From Alkalibacterium sp. 20 (GTDB taxonomy: Bacteria; Bacillota; Bacilli; Lactobacillales; Carnobacteriaceae_A): a DNA stretch of 64,000 bases. Location of the stretch: contig NZ_LSRN01000001.1 in the NCBI RefSeq assembly GCF_001885615.1, positions 1-64,000 on the forward strand, read 5' to 3'. Under the pieces are notes generated by a model. The model made no database searches, was not told the origin of the DNA, and saw only the letters and a program-made list of their open reading frames with translations. Positions 62,007 to 64,000 of the stretch are shown piece by piece. A program made the translations under genes and the position numbers. Positions within the stretch are counted from its first letter, which is position 1. Every line of letters starts with the position of its first letter.

Positions 62007-62939
62007 TTAACTAAATTGCTCAGTAAGTTGTGGAACGACTTGTTTTTTTCTAGAAACCACACCTTCAAGGTATAGGGTATCGTCTTTCATTTCTTTATTA
62101 AACGCTTTTGCTACCTGCGCTTTTTCTTCGCCGTAAACAAGCGCGACAGAATCACTTTCCAGTACATTTGTCGTCACGAGTATGAATAAATCAAGCTTAT
62201 TGCTTTCGCTTTGTGCTGCCATTTCGTCCAGTAATTCCTGTTTACGTTCCAATATTTCATCCACGTCTACAACGTTTACCTGACCGATACGAACAGTCAA
62301 TCCACCCATCGGAAAGTTTTTAGCGTCATCATTCAGAATTTGGTCTGCGTTTTTGCTTGATGTATCCGCGCCGGCCTTAAGCAGGTCTTTACCATAAGCC
62401 TCTATGTCGATATCCGCAATTTTAGCTAATTCTTTTGCGGCTTTTTCGTCTTCTGCTGTACATGTTGGCGATTTAAATAACAACGTATCAGATATGATCG
62501 CTGATAGCATCAAACCCGCAATATGTTTAGGCACTTCTACACTATTTTCTTTATATAATTTCAAGATGATCGTATTCGTACACCCAACAGGTTCGGCACG
62601 GTAATAAAGCGGGTTTGCTGTCTGGAAGTTCGCAATGCGGTGATGATCGACGACTGCCAGTACTTTGACTTTGTCAATATCCGACACACTTTGCTGTGCT
62701 TCATTATGGTCGACCAACATCACTTCCAGCGTTTCATCTGCGGCTGTAGCAATGACGCGTGGGGCTTCAACGGCAAAATAATCTAAAGCAAATTGCGTCT
62801 CGGCTGTCGTTTTCCCTAAAGCAACGGGCTCAGTCTCTTTGCCTAATTCATTTTGCAGATGCGAAAAGGTGATTGCCGATGTTATGGCATCCGTGTCAGG
62901 ACTTTGATGCCCAAATATAAGTATTTTACTCACTGTCAT
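62007..62939 (-). CDS. ppaC: Manganese-dependent inorganic pyrophosphatase
   Basis: 310-aa family II pyrophosphatase (DHH superfamily) hydrolysing PPi to drive biosynthesis. Motifs are GHQSPDTDAITSAI (metal-binding), VDHNEAQQS, VVDHHRIAN and the C-terminal DHHA2-type SRKKQVVPQL. The length is typical. The start is MTVSKILIFGHQSPD, preceded by AAAAGGAG. Confidence 0.96.
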   Translation of the reverse strand: MTVSKILIFGHQSPDTDAITSAITFSHLQNELGKETEPVALGKTTAETQFALDYFAVEAPRVIATAADETLEVMLVDHNEAQQSVSDIDKVKVLAVVDHHRIANFQTANPLYYRAEPVGCTNTIILKLYKENSVEVPKHIAGLMLSAIISDTLLFKSPTCTAEDEKAAKELAKIADIDIEAYGKDLLKAGADTSSKNADQILNDDAKNFPMGGLTVRIGQVNVVDVDEILERKQELLDEMAAQSESNKLDLFILVTTNVLESDSVALVYGEEKAQVAKAFNKEMKDDTLYLEGVVSRKKQVVPQLTEQFS

Positions 62940-63003
62940 TCTCCTTTTAGTTTAAATTCTCTTATTATAGAATATCGTAAAAAGTCACAAATTTCAATAA
63001 ATG

Positions 63004-63061
63004 AAAAACTATGTTGACGTTAATCCAGTGAGGTTTCCACTGAAATAAACGATCAACATAG
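63004..63061 (-). terminator. Terminator of pflA
   Basis: CTATGTTGA/TCAACATAG outer stem with an inner CCAGTG/CACTG hairpin, and T5 on the minus strand. Confidence 0.8.
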
Positions 63062-63068
63062 TTTTATT

Positions 63069-63821
63069 TTACTGCGTTTGATATTTACTTGTTTTTAATA
63101 TACGGTTTGCATTTTCAACGCGCTCCGCTGTAGGTGGCTCAACGTCTTCCAGTTTATACGGAATACCAAGTTCTTTATACTTGTATATGCCCAGTTGGTG
63201 ATAAGGTAAAACTTCTACTTTTATCACATTATCCAGCTGATCAATGAAATCACTCAAACGTTCTAAATGTTCATCATAATCAGAGCGGCCTGGAACTAAA
63301 ACGTGTCTTAACCACATGGGAATGCCGACTTTAGACAAGTAGTTAGCCATATCTAAAATACTCTTGTTGGAATGCATCGTATATTTCTTATGGATCTCAT
63401 CATCAATGTGTTTGATATCCATTAACACCAAATCAGTATATTTCATTAATTCTTCAAAGCGACCAAAGAACGGCTCGTCATAAGTGAACGGCTGTCCACA
63501 CGTGTCTAGCGATACGTTGACGCCTTCCGCTTTAGCTAATTTAAAGAATTCAATTAGAAAGTCGATATGAATAAGCGGTTCACCCCCACTGACGGTGATG
63601 CCTCCTTCTTCTCCCCAATAACTTTTGTACTTCAAAGCTTTATCAAGGAGTTCTTGAGGTGTGAAAGGTGTTCCGCCACCCATATTCCACGTGTCAGGGT
63701 TATGACAGAACTCACAACGCATACGACATCCCTGCATAAACACTACGAAGCGAATTCCTGGTCCATCCAAAGAACCGAAGCTTTCTGTTGAGTGCACATA
63801 TCCTATTGGTGATTCTGTCAT
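63069..63821 (-). CDS. pflA: Pyruvate formate-lyase activating enzyme
   Basis: 250-aa radical-SAM enzyme that installs the glycyl radical on PflB. The 4Fe-4S CxxxCxxC motif is CRMRCEFC (Cys32, 36 and 39), followed by WGEEGGITVSGGEPLIH and DIKHIDDEIHKKY. Only the single radical-SAM cluster is seen, as in the PFL activase group, with no ferredoxin-like insert. GGGGGAAG precedes the start. It lies just downstream of the pflB C-terminal gene, as usual. Confidence 0.96.
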   Translation of the reverse strand: MTESPIGYVHSTESFGSLDGPGIRFVVFMQGCRMRCEFCHNPDTWNMGGGTPFTPQELLDKALKYKSYWGEEGGITVSGGEPLIHIDFLIEFFKLAKAEGVNVSLDTCGQPFTYDEPFFGRFEELMKYTDLVLMDIKHIDDEIHKKYTMHSNKSILDMANYLSKVGIPMWLRHVLVPGRSDYDEHLERLSDFIDQLDNVIKVEVLPYHQLGIYKYKELGIPYKLEDVEPPTAERVENANRILKTSKYQTQ

Positions 63822-63857
63822 CTATACTTCCCCCTACGAATAATTAAACTTTTTTAC

Positions 63858-64000
63858 TTACATTGAGTCATGGAATGTACGATTCAAGACATCCATTTGT
63901 TGTTCTTTGGTTAATTTAGTGAAGTTAACTGCGTATCCGGAAACACGGATCGTTAATTGTGGGTACTCTTCCGGATGTTCCATAGCGTCTTCTAGAGTTT
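63858..64000 (-). CDS. pflB: Formate acetyltransferase (pyruvate formate-lyase), C-terminal end only
   Basis: The last 47 codons of pflB enter from the right edge of the window. The translated piece, [20 protein letters not shown] then [20 protein letters not shown], ends in TFHDSM-stop. It includes the glycyl-radical motif RVSGYAV, whose Gly carries the radical. PFL splits pyruvate with CoA to acetyl-CoA and formate. The gene continues beyond the window; its activase follows. Confidence 0.93.
   Translation of the reverse strand, partial: TLEDAMEHPEEYPQLTIRVSGYAVNFTKLTKEQQMDVLNRTFHDSM

Overview
This 64 kb window looks like chromosome from a low-GC Gram-positive bacterium of the order Lactobacillales. 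The basis is the canonical Firmicutes rnc-smc-ftsY-ylxM-ffh / rpsP-khpA-rimM-trmD-rplS translation and secretion cluster, a Cys42 flavoprotein NADH oxidase, PTS systems, an arginine deiminase operon, pyruvate formate-lyase with its activase, and a lysine-riboswitch-controlled acetylase-type DAP pathway. Several families (SHOCT and Ltp proteins, a DUF3784 protein, an M16C peptidase) fit a Carnobacteriaceae-like genome, but I cannot fix the genus from sequence alone.

Layout. 0-7 kb: a VanY-type carboxypeptidase, a SixA-phosphatase/CHAD fusion, three tiny membrane proteins, decayed CHAD copies and a broken lactose/cellobiose-type PTS (intact IIB, truncated IIC). 6.9-21.2 kb: the rnc to rplS housekeeping cluster. 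It is interrupted between ffh and rpsP by about 3.6 kb holding nox, small genes and a periodic hairpin array. 21.7-36.8 kb: an OsmC protein, a SatD/DUF3307 pair, a TPR-HhH protein, an M16C metalloprotease, a thiamine-binding protein, membrane proteins, an Ltp-family protein, a patatin and a GNAT. This stretch has a duplicated promoter/terminator segment around a dead DUF4352-like gene, and a decayed macrolide phosphotransferase. 37.4-44.4 kb: NRDE protein, phospholipase D-family protein, an unusual class I isoprenoid-synthase-like protein, a decayed SDR, a minimal tyrosine recombinase and a long AT-rich non-coding stretch. 44.4-53.2 kb (minus strand): the fruRKA operon and arcABC plus a DcuC-family permease, with a cre site and ArgR-like boxes upstream. 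53.7-60.8 kb: lysine riboswitch, then lysC-asd-dapA-dapB-dapH-deacetylase-alanine-racemase-like. 61-64 kb: membrane protein, Mn pyrophosphatase, pflA and the 3' end of pflB.

How the genes work together. Energy metabolism is fermentative: fructose uptake and phosphorylation, PFL, NADH oxidase for NAD+ recycling, and arginine catabolism to ATP. The lysine operon starts from aspartate and makes meso-DAP precursors for the wall. It carries a fold-type III PLP racemase homologue but no visible dapF, lysA or aminotransferase, which must lie elsewhere or be replaced.

The most unusual structural signal is a set of intergenic arrays (about 16.9, 21.4, 25.8-26.1 and 44.1 kb). They have different stem sequences but share a repeat period of 51-54 bp, close to five turns of B-DNA. 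Each consists of dyad-symmetric units, and I know of no described element with these properties. Several genes here (CHAD copy, IIC, DUF4352-like, Mph, SDR) are visibly decaying, so the non-core parts of the window are under active reduction.
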